The notes beneath the pieces are model-generated. The model ran no database searches. It was not told the origin of the DNA and saw only the letters and a program-made list of their open reading frames with translations. Positions 1-7,740 of a stretch of DNA of 64,000 nucleotides are shown here, one piece after another. How positions within the stretch are numbered: position 1 is the stretch's first letter; every line of letters starts with the position of its first letter. The DNA lies in NCBI GenBank assembly GCA_964466195.1, contig CAYXMQ010000005.1, forward strand, positions 106,657 to 170,656, read 5' to 3'. Made by a program: the position numbers and the translations under genes. The DNA is from PFJX01 sp964466195. GTDB lineage: Bacteria; Pseudomonadota; Gammaproteobacteria; Burkholderiales; Thiobacillaceae.

Positions 1-1497
1 CCAGCCAATCCGGTCCAGGAGCAGGTTGCGATGATGGCTGGGCATGTAAATGCCGGGAAGGTTGGCGAGGCGGCTTTCTGCGGCATGACAGTCAACGCAG
101 CCCAGCGCTTCTTTCTTGGACGCCACCATATGGGTGATCGGCCAGGTCATCTCGGTATTGATGAAGTCTATCTTGCCGGAGAAGGGTTGCTCGGCGGAAC
201 TCATGCCGGCGGTAATGGATTTTTCCCAGTCGAAATATTTCCAGTAGGCAGTGTTGCCGTCGCCTGCGGTATGCGGCTTGACCAGGGTCTTGTTGACCGG
301 GTCATAGGGCTGCTTGCCGCGCATGACCTTGACCGGCCAGATCAGCGACTTGCCGTCGTCGGGGCCGCCTTCGAACCAGTTGACCGGCACGACGCGGGTA
401 TTGTCGATCTTGTCGTTGAGCAGCGTGTAGTTGACCTTGCCGTTGAACCATTTGTATTCGGGCACGACATTGGTGGCCACCACGAAGTCGCCTTTCTTGG
501 TGTCGTAGATGACGTTGCCTTTCTTGTCCTTGATGGTCATCGGCTTGCCGTCCTTGCCCAGTTTGCCGGCGGTTGACCAATCCCAGGACAGTTTTGTGAC
601 GATGCCGCCGCGGGCGAATTTCGGGATATGGCAGGTCTGGCAGGCGATCTTGCTGGCATGGCTATTCAGACGAGCGACCTTGTGCGCGGCGTTGCCATGG
701 CAGGACTGGCAGGTGGCCGGGTTGCGGCCGTCGTTCCTGCCGCGCATCTGCTTGCCCTTGTCGTCCCTTGCGGTGGGGGCGTAGCGACTGCCCGGCACCG
801 CATGGCCGTCGGTCTGGTGGCAGGTTGCGCAGGTGAAGTCGAGTCCGGTCACATCCATATGAATGTCCACGTTCGCCTCGGGTGCAGCCAGCGAACTGTC
901 CATGTCGCCATGCTTGACGCCGTCGCCGCCGCCGCCTGAAAAGTGGCAGGCGCCGCAAGTGTCGCGGCTGGTCTTGGCAACGCTTTGGGCGACTTTTTTC
1001 AGGTCCACGGGCTTGACGAGCTTGCCGGAGCCCGGTGGGAATTCCATTTCCTTGAGCGGCGGGTGCCCGGCCAGACCCGGCTGCTTGCGATATTTTCCCG
1101 AGGTATCGTGGCAGATCAGGCAGTCGACGTTTTCTTCCTGGCTGAAATCGAAACTCTTGTCCTTCCATCCATAGCCGGCGTGGCAGGTCGTGCAGAAAGG
1201 GTAGTTAGCCTCGATGGAGACGCAGAAGTTGTTCAGAACATGCTTCTTGCCGAGTTTTTGCTGGGTGGCGGGGTTGAGGTATTCCCAGGTCCAATGGGGC
1301 GTTTTCATGACCTGTTTGGCTGCCTCGGTATGGCACGTGAGACAGGCGCGGGTAACTTCCGGACCGGACTTGAAGTCCTGCTGCAGTTCCTTGAATTGGC
1401 TGTGATCCGCTGTGGAGGCCCATGCTGTAATACCAAACAGGGCCAGACAACTGGCAAAAAAGACGCTGACCAACCACCTATAGTGCTGAGAATGCAT
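1..1497 (-). CDS. Octaheme c-type cytochrome, tetrathionate reductase (OTR) family, partial
   Basis: Periplasmic multiheme cytochrome; characterised OTR-family members reduce tetrathionate, and also nitrite and hydroxylamine in vitro, so the physiological substrate here is open. The frame is open from an ATG at 1497 to the left window edge (499 codons, no stop), so the C-terminus is missing. A hydrophobic signal peptide (about residues 7-28, ending near AWAS) is followed by eight CxxCH haem motifs: CLTCH 52, CTTCH 102, CLICH 126, CGACH 181, CATCH 223, CQSCH 263, CQTCH 286 and CVDCH 467. The mature start (TADHSQFKELQ) and the stretch ACLTCHTEAAKQVM are typical of the family. The last visible residues (HHRNLLLDRIGW) suggest a membrane-anchoring segment follows. 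All eight haem sites lie inside the window, so the catalytic domain is essentially complete. Confidence 0.9.
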   Translation of the reverse strand, partial: MHSQHYRWLVSVFFASCLALFGITAWASTADHSQFKELQQDFKSGPEVTRACLTCHTEAAKQVMKTPHWTWEYLNPATQQKLGKKHVLNNFCVSIEANYPFCTTCHAGYGWKDKSFDFSQEENVDCLICHDTSGKYRKQPGLAGHPPLKEMEFPPGSGKLVKPVDLKKVAQSVAKTSRDTCGACHFSGGGGDGVKHGDMDSSLAAPEANVDIHMDVTGLDFTCATCHQTDGHAVPGSRYAPTARDDKGKQMRGRNDGRNPATCQSCHGNAAHKVARLNSHASKIACQTCHIPKFARGGIVTKLSWDWSTAGKLGKDGKPMTIKDKKGNVIYDTKKGDFVVATNVVPEYKWFNGKVNYTLLNDKIDNTRVVPVNWFEGGPDDGKSLIWPVKVMRGKQPYDPVNKTLVKPHTAGDGNTAYWKYFDWEKSITAGMSSAEQPFSGKIDFINTEMTWPITHMVASKKEALGCVDCHAAESRLANLPGIYMPSHHRNLLLDRIGW

Positions 1498-1559
1498 GAC
1501 CCAGTCCCCTGAACGGCAAAATTACAAGCGCCAGCTATTCTAAACTTTATTTAATACTT

Positions 1560-1829
1560 TCATACTAATTTGTCTTCTTTTTGCGCGTTCAGCAGCGCTT
1601 CTCGCAATGCGCTCGGATTCAGCTGGTAATGGCATATTTCGCGATCGCCCAGACACAGCACCGGGATCAGCCGTCCGTAACGGGCAAGCAGATCGGGATC
1701 GCTATCGATGTCGATTTCGCGCAACCGAAAATCATGTTCCGCGTGGAATTCAAGCAGCTCATTGCGCAGGTCGTCGCACAGATGGCAGCCTGGACGATGG
1801 TAGAGGGTCAGCTCGGGCATGGCTGTCAT
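1560..1829 (-). CDS. Glutaredoxin-like (DUF836 family) thiol protein
   Basis: A small cytoplasmic thioredoxin-fold protein of 89 residues. The opening ELTLYHRPGCHLC carries the CxxC redox pair at residues 15-18, and a later RLIPVLCLGD segment contains the cis-proline loop typical of glutaredoxin/thioredoxin folds. The length matches the DUF836 glutaredoxin-like family. The gene starts 4 nt after the mrpG stop, so it is probably the last gene of the downstream antiporter operon. A role in redox control of that complex is only a guess from position. The family assignment is fairly secure; the substrate is unknown. Confidence 0.8.
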   Translation of the reverse strand: MTAMPELTLYHRPGCHLCDDLRNELLEFHAEHDFRLREIDIDSDPDLLARYGRLIPVLCLGDREICHYQLNPSALREALLNAQKEDKLV

Positions 1830-1833
1830 GGCT

Positions 1834-2154
1834 TTACTTGGATGGTGGCTCCAATTTGTCGCCGACCCGCGGCAAGTTCAGATGCAGTCCCGCCTTGGCC
1901 AACAGATGCGCCGACACCGGTGCGGTGATGAACAGAAACAATGTGATCAGCACTTCATGCAGGCTGATGCCGTTGCCCTGGTGGCTGAAATGCAGCGACG
2001 ACGCGATCAAAAGACAGCCCACGCCGAGTGTCGTGGCTTTGGTCGGGGCGTGCAGCCGGGTATAGAAATCGCGCAGACGCGCCAGGCCGAGGGAACCGAT
2101 GAAAGTGAAACTGGCGCCGGCCAGGATCAGGAACGACAACAGATATTCGAGCAT
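1834..2154 (-). CDS. mrpG: Mrp-type Na+/H+ antiporter subunit G (cluster 1)
   Basis: A small membrane subunit of the Mrp (Mnh/Pha) multisubunit cation/proton antiporter. The 106-residue protein has three predicted transmembrane helices and the family motif FTFIGSLGLARLRDFYTRLHA (shown here in part: LARLRDFYTRLHAPTKA), which marks MrpG/MnhG. It follows mrpF by 9 nt and is the last antiporter subunit in the order A-C-D-E-F-G. A second MrpG paralogue lies at 13966-14304. The cluster lacks a separate mrpB because MrpB is fused to MrpA. Confidence 0.9.
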   Translation of the reverse strand: MLEYLLSFLILAGASFTFIGSLGLARLRDFYTRLHAPTKATTLGVGCLLIASSLHFSHQGNGISLHEVLITLFLFITAPVSAHLLAKAGLHLNLPRVGDKLEPPSK

Positions 2155-2163
2155 GGCGAACTC

Positions 2164-2433
2164 CTATTCGATGATGTCGCCGCGCAGCAGGTACTTGCAC
2201 AACGCCACGGTGCCGACAAACCCCATCAGCGCGATCAGCAGCGCCGCCTCGAAATACAGGGCGCTGCCGAGATGTATGCCGAGCAGCACCAGCAGGGCGA
2301 TGGCATTCACATACAGCGTGTCCAGCGCCAGGATGCGGTCTGGCGCGCTGGGGCCGCGCAGCAGCCGCCAGAAGCTCAGCGCCACGGCGCCGGCGACCAA
2401 CGTAAAGGCAATCGGAATGACCAGGTTCAACAT
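2164..2433 (-). CDS. mrpF: Mrp-type Na+/H+ antiporter subunit F (cluster 1)
   Basis: An 89-residue integral membrane subunit with three predicted helices. The central segment GPSAPDRILALDTLYVNAI matches the MrpF/MnhF family, which in solved complexes sits in the E-F-G module next to MrpA. Its ATG at 2433 overlaps the end of mrpE by 7 nt, which points to translational coupling. Length is normal for the family. It is a paralogue of the protein at 14301-14579, where the equivalent segment reads GPSVFDRLQAANIIGT. Confidence 0.9.
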   Translation of the reverse strand: MLNLVIPIAFTLVAGAVALSFWRLLRGPSAPDRILALDTLYVNAIALLVLLGIHLGSALYFEAALLIALMGFVGTVALCKYLLRGDIIE

Positions 2434-2915
2434 GATTCGAACACCTCCTTCAAGGGCGCTTCATAGCGCGTCTTGATGCTGGCCAGCACGGCTGCCGGGT
2501 CGGGCGCGTCGAGTGCATGCACCAGCAGCGTGCGCCGGTCCGGGCTGAGCTGGGCCGATAACGTGCCCGGGGTCAGGCAGATCGTATTGGCGAGAAAGCT
2601 GATGGCCAGATCACTATGCAACGCCAACGGCACTTCGATGAAGGCGGGGTGCAGCCGCTCCGGACGGCCCAGCACGCGCCAGGCCACAACCAGATTGGCC
2701 AGCACGATATCGAGTAAAACCACGGCCAGGAAGCGGACCAGCCGCCAGGGCTTGTGGATGCGGATCGTCTCCGGCCAGAAGCGCAGCGTGAACAGCGGGA
2801 TCAGCCAGCCCAGCAATGCGCCGAGCAGGATATGGCCCGGCGCGATGCTGTTGTTGAGCAGCAACCAGATTGCAGCCAGCGTAGGCGTCAACAACGGGTG
2901 GGGCAGCAAACTCAT
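2427..2915 (-). CDS. mrpE: Mrp-type Na+/H+ antiporter subunit E (cluster 1)
   Basis: A 162-residue membrane protein of the MrpE/MnhE family. It has two N-terminal hydrophobic helices (LLTPTLAAIWLLLNNSIA and the following GHILLGALLGWLIPL segment) and a soluble alpha-beta domain with the family landmark NTICLTPGTLSAQL near residue 110. In Mrp complexes MrpE contributes to assembly and cation transport. Its start overlaps the mrpD stop by 4 nt (ATGA). The paralogue in cluster 2 (14576-15058) has the matching motif NSITLTPGTISVEV. Confidence 0.9.
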   Translation of the reverse strand: MSLLPHPLLTPTLAAIWLLLNNSIAPGHILLGALLGWLIPLFTLRFWPETIRIHKPWRLVRFLAVVLLDIVLANLVVAWRVLGRPERLHPAFIEVPLALHSDLAISFLANTICLTPGTLSAQLSPDRRTLLVHALDAPDPAAVLASIKTRYEAPLKEVFESC

Positions 2916-4504
2916 GGGCGAGCTCCGAGCACGGCATGGACGTAGTGATGCGGTTGCAGCAACTGCTCGGCGGCGGCGCTGGCAAAGTCGTACAGCGGCC
3001 CGGCGGCGACGGTCAGAGCCAGCGTCAGCGCCAGCAGACCGAGTATCGGTAACAGCGCCTGCAGCTGTTGCCAGTGCAGCACAGCCGGCAGGCGGACGCC
3101 TTCTTCCATTGGCCGGATGTGCATGAACAGCAGGCTGCCCGAACGGGCCAGCGCGATCAGTCCGAACAATCCGCCGCTCAGCACGATGGCCATGATCCAG
3201 GGCCAGGCCGGATGCTCCAGCGCCGCCCGCAAGAGCAGAAATTTGCCGATGAAACCGGACAACGGCGGCAGGCCTGCCAGCAGGATGGCGATCACGAAGA
3301 ACAGGCCGCTCAATACGGGCGCCCCGGACATGGCCGGGCCTGGCTCGAAGCGGTCGCCGAGCTCGCCGCGGCTTTGCCCGATCTGGTCAGCCAGCAGGAA
3401 CAGCGCCGCCGCGGCGAAAACGGAGTGCGGCAAATAATAAATCCCTGCGGCGATGCCGGCGACGCTGCCCAGCGCGAAGGCCGTCAACAGCGTACCCACC
3501 GAAGCCACTACCAGGTAGGCGGCCTGTTCGCGCAAGTAGCGCGCCGCCAAAGCGCCGATCAGGCCGATCAGCAAGGTGGCCAACGCCAGCGGCAGCAGCC
3601 AGGGCTCGATCAGCGGGTTCATGCCCGCCGCCGGGGCGTCCCAAGGCAGGTATGGCGATCCTCCGGGGGGCAGTGAAGCATAAGGGTCCACCATGCCGCC
3701 GGCCTGGGCGCCGAAGATCAGCGTGGACATGCGCAGAATGCTGTAGGCGCCGACCTTGGTCATGATCGCGAACAGCGCCGCCACCGGCGCGCTGGTCTGG
3801 GCATAGGCGGCGGGCAGCCAGAGATACAACGGCAACAGCGCCGCCTTGAGAGCGAAAACGGCGAACAGCAGCAGGCCGGCGGCGCGCGCCGGACCCAGAT
3901 TTTCCGGTGAAACGGCCGCGATCTTCTGCGCCAGATGCGCCATGTTCAGCGTACCGAACAGGCCGTACAGCGTGCCGACCGCGATCAGGAACAGCGATGA
4001 GCCGGCCAGATTGAGCACGACGTAATGCAGGCCGGCGCGGGTTTTTTGGCGGCCGCCGCCGTGCAGGATGAGGCCGTAGGAGGCCAGCAGCAGCACCTCG
4101 AAAAAGACGAACAGATTGAACAGGTCGCCGGTCAGGAACGCGCCGTTGAGGCCCATCAACTGCAACTGGAACAGGAGGTGGAAATGCCGCCCGCTGATGT
4201 CGCCGCCTCGGCAGGCGTAGAGCAGCGGAAACAGCGCCAGCAGCGCGGTAACCAGCAGCATCCAGACCGCCAGGCGGTCGGCCACCAGGACGATGCCATA
4301 CGGCGCCGGCCAGTCGCCCAGCGCATAGGTCAGGATGTCGCCGCCGCTAACTGCCTGGAACAGCGCGACCGCCAGGCCGATCTGGCCCAGTACGGCGGCG
4401 ACGCTGAAGGTTCGCCGCAGCGTGATGTCGGCATGCCGCAACGGCAGCAGCAGGATGCCTGCAATCAGCGGCAGCAGTATCGGCGCGATGACCAGATGGT
4501 TCAT
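2912..4504 (-). CDS. mrpD: Mrp-type Na+/H+ antiporter subunit D (cluster 1)
   Basis: A large ND2/ND4/ND5-like proton-translocating subunit of 530 residues. The start is the ATG at 4504 (MNHLVIAPILLP), overlapping the mrpC stop as ATGA; longer upstream reading of this frame is only a shadow of mrpC. The conserved intramembrane glutamate lies in LFVFFEVLLLASYG, and the antiporter-channel lysines lie in FALKAALLPLYLWLP and AIMTKVGAYSILR. About 14 transmembrane helices are expected. Together with MrpA it should form the ion-translocating core of the cluster 1 complex in the cytoplasmic membrane. Confidence 0.93.
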   Translation of the reverse strand: MNHLVIAPILLPLIAGILLLPLRHADITLRRTFSVAAVLGQIGLAVALFQAVSGGDILTYALGDWPAPYGIVLVADRLAVWMLLVTALLALFPLLYACRGGDISGRHFHLLFQLQLMGLNGAFLTGDLFNLFVFFEVLLLASYGLILHGGGRQKTRAGLHYVVLNLAGSSLFLIAVGTLYGLFGTLNMAHLAQKIAAVSPENLGPARAAGLLLFAVFALKAALLPLYLWLPAAYAQTSAPVAALFAIMTKVGAYSILRMSTLIFGAQAGGMVDPYASLPPGGSPYLPWDAPAAGMNPLIEPWLLPLALATLLIGLIGALAARYLREQAAYLVVASVGTLLTAFALGSVAGIAAGIYYLPHSVFAAAALFLLADQIGQSRGELGDRFEPGPAMSGAPVLSGLFFVIAILLAGLPPLSGFIGKFLLLRAALEHPAWPWIMAIVLSGGLFGLIALARSGSLLFMHIRPMEEGVRLPAVLHWQQLQALLPILGLLALTLALTVAAGPLYDFASAAAEQLLQPHHYVHAVLGARP

Positions 4505-4830
4505 GCCGCGTCCTTGCCGTCGACATGGTCGCTGCCCAGCTCCGAGCGCGCCTTCAGCGCCAGCATGATGACGAAGGCGGTCATCGCGAAGCCGATGACG
4601 ATGGCGGTGAGCACCAGGGCTTGCGGCAGCGGATCGGCATATCCGGGCAGGCCGGTGCCGATGACCGGCGGCCGGCCGATGCTGAGGCGGCCCATCGCGA
4701 ACAGGAACAGATTGACGGCATAGGACAGGAACGTGAGCCCGAGCACGACCGGGAAGGTGCGCGCGCGCAACATCAGATAGATGCCGCAGGCGGTCAGCAC
4801 GCCGATCAGCAGCGCCAGCAGGGCTTCCAT
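4501..4830 (-). CDS. mrpC: Mrp-type Na+/H+ antiporter subunit C (NuoK-like, cluster 1)
   Basis: A NuoK-like subunit of 109 residues with three helices. The start at 4830 is supported by an AGGAGG-type ribosome binding site just upstream and by a TGATG junction with the mrpA stop. The family signature is PLPQALVLTAIVIGFAMTA, which carries the segment typical of MrpC/NuoK. The C-terminal tail (KARSELGSDHVDGKDAA) is soluble. It sits between mrpA and mrpD in the usual Mrp order. Confidence 0.9.
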   Translation of the reverse strand: MEALLALLIGVLTACGIYLMLRARTFPVVLGLTFLSYAVNLFLFAMGRLSIGRPPVIGTGLPGYADPLPQALVLTAIVIGFAMTAFVIMLALKARSELGSDHVDGKDAA

Positions 4831-7661
4831 CAGCGTCCTCCTCGCATGCGTTTGTTCTCCGGGATCGGGCAGGCGCCGGGACCGTGGCTGGCATCGTGCA
4901 TCAGGCCCAGGTGGATCAGAATCAACAAGGTCGCGCCGACCACCACCAGATAGACGCCGAGGTCGAAGGCCATCGCCGAGGCGAGCTCGAATTCGCCGAC
5001 CAGCGGCCAATGCAGATGGCCGAAGGTGGAGGTCAGGAAGGGATGGCCGAAGGCCAGAGAAGCCAGCCCGGTCAACGTCGCGATGGTCAGGCCGGCGCCG
5101 ATCAGCGGGTGCATGTTGGCCGGCAGGCGCGCATGCGTCCATGCCACGCCGTTGGCCAGGTATTGCATGATCAGCGCCACGGCGGTGACCAGGCCGGCGA
5201 TGAAGCCGCCGCCGGGCAGGTTGTGGCCGCGCAGCAGGATGTAGGCCGAAACCAGCAATGCCAAGGGCAGCAGCAAGCGGGTCAGCGAGGCCATGATGGC
5301 CGGGTGCATGTCCCAGTTCCAGCTGCGCCCGACATCATCACAGCCGCGTCCATCCAAGCGCAGTTTTTCCAGCATGGCGTAAATGGCCAGGCCGGCGAGA
5401 GCCAGCACGGTGATCTCGCCGAGCGTGTCGAAGCCGCGGAAGTCCACCAGGATGACGTTGACCACGTTATGGCCGCCGCCGCCGGGCACGCTGTTCTCCA
5501 CGAAATAGTCGGCGATGCTGTCATAGGGCCGGGTCAGCACCGCCCAAGCCAGCGCCCCGACGCCGGCGCCGGCCAGCGTCGCCAGCACGCCATCGCGCAA
5601 CCGGCGGCCGTTGCCGGATTCGGTCGGCGTGTGCTGGGGCAGGAAATACAGCGCCAGCAGCAGCAGGATGATGGTGACCACTTCGACCGAAAGCTGAGTC
5701 AGCGCCAGATCGGGCGCGGAGAACTTGACGAAGATCAGTGATACCACTAGCCCCACCGCGCCCATCAACACCAGCGCGACGAACCGCTGGCGATGCAGCG
5801 CCAGCGCGGTCAATGCGGCGGCGATCAGTCCGGCGACGATCAGCAGACTGACGCCGTCCAGCGGCAACAGCGGCCGTGGACCGGTCAGTGGCGAGCCGGC
5901 GCCGAGCCAGCCGCTGCCCCCCAAGATCAGCGCAAACAGTACGAAGACGGCGATCAGACGTTGCAACGAGCCGACATCGAGTCGCCGGGTCAGGTTGCGC
6001 GCGAAGGCCAGCAAAGCGCCCAACAGCAGGTTGTAGACAATCCGGGCGTCGAGCCGTCCCTCCAGGCGCGCGTGCAGTTTGAACAACGGTTTGCGCCCGA
6101 CATACAGCGCCGTGCCGCCCAATAACGCGATCACGCTCATCCACAATGCCGGGTTGAAGCCATGCCAGATGGCCAGATCGTGCTCGGGCAGCGGCGCTTG
6201 CAATACCGCGGTCGCGGCCAGCGCCAGAATCGGCTCCACGGTCAGCGCCGGCAGGATGCCGACCAGCAGACACAGCGCCACCAGCACTTCCACCGGCACC
6301 TTCATCCAGCGCGGCGGCTCGTGCGGAGTGCGCGGCAGGTCGATGGGGTCGCCGTTGAAGAACACGTCGTGGATGAAGCGCAGCGAATAGGCCACCGCGA
6401 AAATGCCGGCCACGGTCACCGCCAGCGGCAGAAACCAGCCGAATTTCATCATCGTCGCCATGCTGGCCGCCTCGGCGAAGAACATCTCCTTCGACAGGAA
6501 TCCGTTGACCAGCGGCACCCCGGCCATCGCCGCCGCGGCCACCATCGCCAGCGTCGCGGTATACGGCATGAACTTCCACAGGCCGTTGATGCGGCGCATG
6601 TCGCGCGTACCGGTTTCGTGGTCGATGATGCCGGCGGCCATGAACAACGATGCCTTGAAGATGGCGTGATTGATGATATGGAAAACGCCCGCCACCGCCG
6701 CCAGCGGCGTGCCGATGCCGAACAGCGTGGTGATCAGGCCGAGATGGCTGATCGTCGAATACGCCAGCAGCCCCTTCAGATCGTGCTTGAACAGCGCGAT
6801 GAAGGCGCCGCTCAACAGCGTGATCAGACCGACGCCGCCGACCAGATGCGACCATTCCCAGGTGCCCGACAAGGCCGGAAACAGCCGTGCGAGCAGGAAC
6901 ACGCCGGCTTTCACCATGGTGGCCGAATGCAGGTAGGCGGACACCGGCGTCGGCGCCGCCATCGCATGCGGCAGCCAGAAATGGAACGGAAACTGCGCCG
7001 ACTTGGTGAACGCGCCGAGCAGCACCAGGATCAGCGTCGGCTGATACAGCGGATGTGCGCGGATCAGTTCGCCGGAGGCGAGCACCGTGCTCAGTTCATA
7101 ACTGCCGGTGATCTCGCCCAGCAGCAGAATGCCGCCGAACAACGCCAGCCCGCCGGCGCCGGTGATCGCCAGCGCCATGCGCGCACCCTGGCGCGCTTCT
7201 TCCCGTTCCCGCCAGTAGCCGATCAGCAGAAAGGAACTGAGGCTGGTCAGCTCCCAGAAGATCAGCAGCTGGATCAGGTTTTCCGACAGCACCACACCCA
7301 GCATCGAGCCCATGAACAGCAGCAGATAGGCATACAGGCGACCCAGGCTGTCGCGTTCGGACAAGTAATAGCGGGCGTAGAGGATGACCAGCAGGCCGAT
7401 GCCCAGAATCAACCCGGCGAACAGCAGGCCGAGCCCGTCGAGGCGAAAGGCCAGATTGAGCCCGACTTGCGGCAGCCACGCGATGTGTTGAATCCGCGTT
7501 TCACCGGACAACACCGGAGCGACGACGCTGGCCAGCAGTCCGCTGGCGCCCAATGTGACCAAGCCGGCGCCCCAGGCGGCGGCGAAACGGCTGCTTCGGC
7601 TGATCCAGGCGACCAGTGGCGCGCCCAAAAAGGGAAAAAGTACGGCAAGCAGCAAGGTCAT
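4830..7661 (-). CDS. mrpA: Mrp-type Na+/H+ antiporter subunit A fused to B (cluster 1)
   Basis: The largest antiporter subunit, 943 residues. Residues 1 to about 480 are an ND5-like module with the conserved glutamate in LIFWELTSLSSFLL and lysines in AFTKSAQFPFHFWLP and SATMVKAGVFLL. A DUF4040/MbhD-like part follows (APDLALTQLSVEVVTI), then an MbhE-like part (FRGFDTLGEITVLALAG), and finally an MrpB domain (LRGHNLPGGGFIAGLV). MrpA without fused MrpB is usually near 770-800 residues, so the extra length is the MrpB fusion, and no separate mrpB is present in this cluster. It is the first gene of cluster 1, starting 79 nt after the last gene of cluster 2, so both clusters may be co-transcribed. 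Confidence 0.94.
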   Translation of the reverse strand: MTLLLAVLFPFLGAPLVAWISRSSRFAAAWGAGLVTLGASGLLASVVAPVLSGETRIQHIAWLPQVGLNLAFRLDGLGLLFAGLILGIGLLVILYARYYLSERDSLGRLYAYLLLFMGSMLGVVLSENLIQLLIFWELTSLSSFLLIGYWREREEARQGARMALAITGAGGLALFGGILLLGEITGSYELSTVLASGELIRAHPLYQPTLILVLLGAFTKSAQFPFHFWLPHAMAAPTPVSAYLHSATMVKAGVFLLARLFPALSGTWEWSHLVGGVGLITLLSGAFIALFKHDLKGLLAYSTISHLGLITTLFGIGTPLAAVAGVFHIINHAIFKASLFMAAGIIDHETGTRDMRRINGLWKFMPYTATLAMVAAAAMAGVPLVNGFLSKEMFFAEAASMATMMKFGWFLPLAVTVAGIFAVAYSLRFIHDVFFNGDPIDLPRTPHEPPRWMKVPVEVLVALCLLVGILPALTVEPILALAATAVLQAPLPEHDLAIWHGFNPALWMSVIALLGGTALYVGRKPLFKLHARLEGRLDARIVYNLLLGALLAFARNLTRRLDVGSLQRLIAVFVLFALILGGSGWLGAGSPLTGPRPLLPLDGVSLLIVAGLIAAALTALALHRQRFVALVLMGAVGLVVSLIFVKFSAPDLALTQLSVEVVTIILLLLALYFLPQHTPTESGNGRRLRDGVLATLAGAGVGALAWAVLTRPYDSIADYFVENSVPGGGGHNVVNVILVDFRGFDTLGEITVLALAGLAIYAMLEKLRLDGRGCDDVGRSWNWDMHPAIMASLTRLLLPLALLVSAYILLRGHNLPGGGFIAGLVTAVALIMQYLANGVAWTHARLPANMHPLIGAGLTIATLTGLASLAFGHPFLTSTFGHLHWPLVGEFELASAMAFDLGVYLVVVGATLLILIHLGLMHDASHGPGACPIPENKRMRGGR

Positions 7662-7740
7662 AGCCGGGTATGGAGGGAAACCGCTATTAAAGGTTCACGA
7701 CATGGCATGCCGACTTGAATCGTGGGCGGAAATGGCAACT

